From Gammaproteobacteria bacterium (GTDB taxonomy: Bacteria > Pseudomonadota > Gammaproteobacteria > GCA-001735895), in assembly GCA_030066085.1 (NCBI GenBank), contig JASJCI010000006.1, forward strand, positions 91,253 to 155,252: DNA of 64,000 nucleotides, read 5' to 3'. The notes below the pieces were generated by a model. It worked only from the letters and a program-made list of their open reading frames with translations. It was not told where the DNA came from and did not search any database. The stretch's first letter is position 1. Every line of letters begins with the position of its first letter. Positions 63,741-64,000 of the stretch are shown in pieces. The position numbers and the translations under genes were made by a program.

Positions 63741-64000
63741 ATGAATGGCATGGATTCCACGCCACTGAGTAACTATCCGATATATGCAGGCACTGATTTG
63801 GATGAAACACGTCAGGTACTGTCCCGCCTCTTCACCGAAGCCCGCATTGATCTATTCTCAAAGTGGTTACCGTTTAGCACCGAACTGAATGGCCTCGAGC
63901 TGGCTCGCTCCACCCTTTCCTTTCTGGATCTGAGCATTGGCCTGCGAGCTTACCCGATAGCCCCCATGGGCTGTCACACGATACAGTGCCCATTGACCGG
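63741..64000 (+). CDS. AraC-family regulator, N-terminal part (partial)
   Basis: The frame from ATG at 63741 is open to the window end (86 codons) and reads PIYAGTDLDETRQVLSRLFTEARIDL, SLSFLDLSIGLRAYPIAPMGCHTIQCPLTG in outline, the start of the AraC-binding-like domain found in transcription regulators of the AraC/XylS group. The helix-turn-helix would be past the edge. It is divergent from the sigma-54 activator. Confidence 0.6.
   Translation, partial: MNGMDSTPLSNYPIYAGTDLDETRQVLSRLFTEARIDLFSKWLPFSTELNGLELARSTLSFLDLSIGLRAYPIAPMGCHTIQCPLT

Noticed and set aside
1..64000. Selenoprotein genes with in-frame UGA, given the local selABC
   Set aside because: No gene boundary here shows continued homology past a TGA. 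The TGA at 33583 belongs to a relic.
1..64000. CRISPR arrays or prophage genes
   Set aside because: No direct-repeat/spacer array and no phage structural genes were found.

Overview
The window looks like chromosome of a GC-rich gammaproteobacterium. The reasons are a tamAB pair, tldD/pmbA side by side, MtfA, ArfB, a cardiolipin synthase of the ClsA type, a selA-selB-selC locus and a Zur/ZnuABC zinc regulon whose operators match the gammaproteobacterial Zur palindrome around GTTATAAC. I cannot name the genus from sequence alone; a marine or sediment lineage is a guess based on the mixture of Rieske oxygenase, sigma-54 and outer-membrane transport genes.

Layout. 1-25 kb is dense, high-GC housekeeping sequence: the tamA tail and tamB, an RtcB-type RNA ligase, PhhB, pirin, a DUF1989 protein, cardiolipin synthase, tldD-pmbA, mtfA, arfB, an envelope phosphatase/kinase signalling pair, and selA-selB ending in the tRNA-Sec gene selC. 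A perfect 15-bp inverted repeat sits 8 bp past selC. 25.8-37 kb starts with a cytochrome c/sugar dehydrogenase and a CBS protein, then a zinc-homeostasis region: hisI, gloB, znuB and znuC on the minus strand; znuA and an M23 peptidase divergent from them; then a DUF1007 protein plus Ni/Co-transporter-like permease, zur and a DUF1826 gene. Two Zur-like boxes lie at the two divergent or head positions (30979-31000 and 36773-36796).

37.1-41.1 kb is a tight four-gene operon (Rieske oxygenase, class II aldolase, class III CoA-transferase, alpha/beta hydrolase) that reads as an uncharacterised degradation pathway. 41.1-50.4 kb is looser and more AT-rich, with long non-coding gaps, several lipoproteins (fibronectin III, delta-60 repeat, BamE-like plus beta-propeller), a solute-binding protein and a DUF1326-DUF2182 pair. 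It ends near a 3' tRNA-Phe remnant, which suggests past integration or rearrangement.

50.4-60.1 kb combines intact envelope genes (outer-membrane barrel, MscS channel, lipoprotein, DUF4105 protein) with four broken genes: a secreted protein with an internal deletion, a zinc-type solute-binding protein with a deletion and a frameshift, a phospholipase D/hydrolase chimera carrying three in-frame TAA codons, and a metallo-beta-lactamase-fold relic. 58.5-64 kb is a regulated operon: a small monooxygenase-like protein, an outer-membrane transport protein and a periplasmic MBL-fold hydrolase. A near-consensus -24/-12 promoter and a 35-bp palindrome precede it, downstream of a GAF-AAA-Fis sigma-54 activator. 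A divergent AraC-type regulator begins at the right edge, with two 19-bp direct repeats spaced 22 bp apart in the gap between the two regulators.
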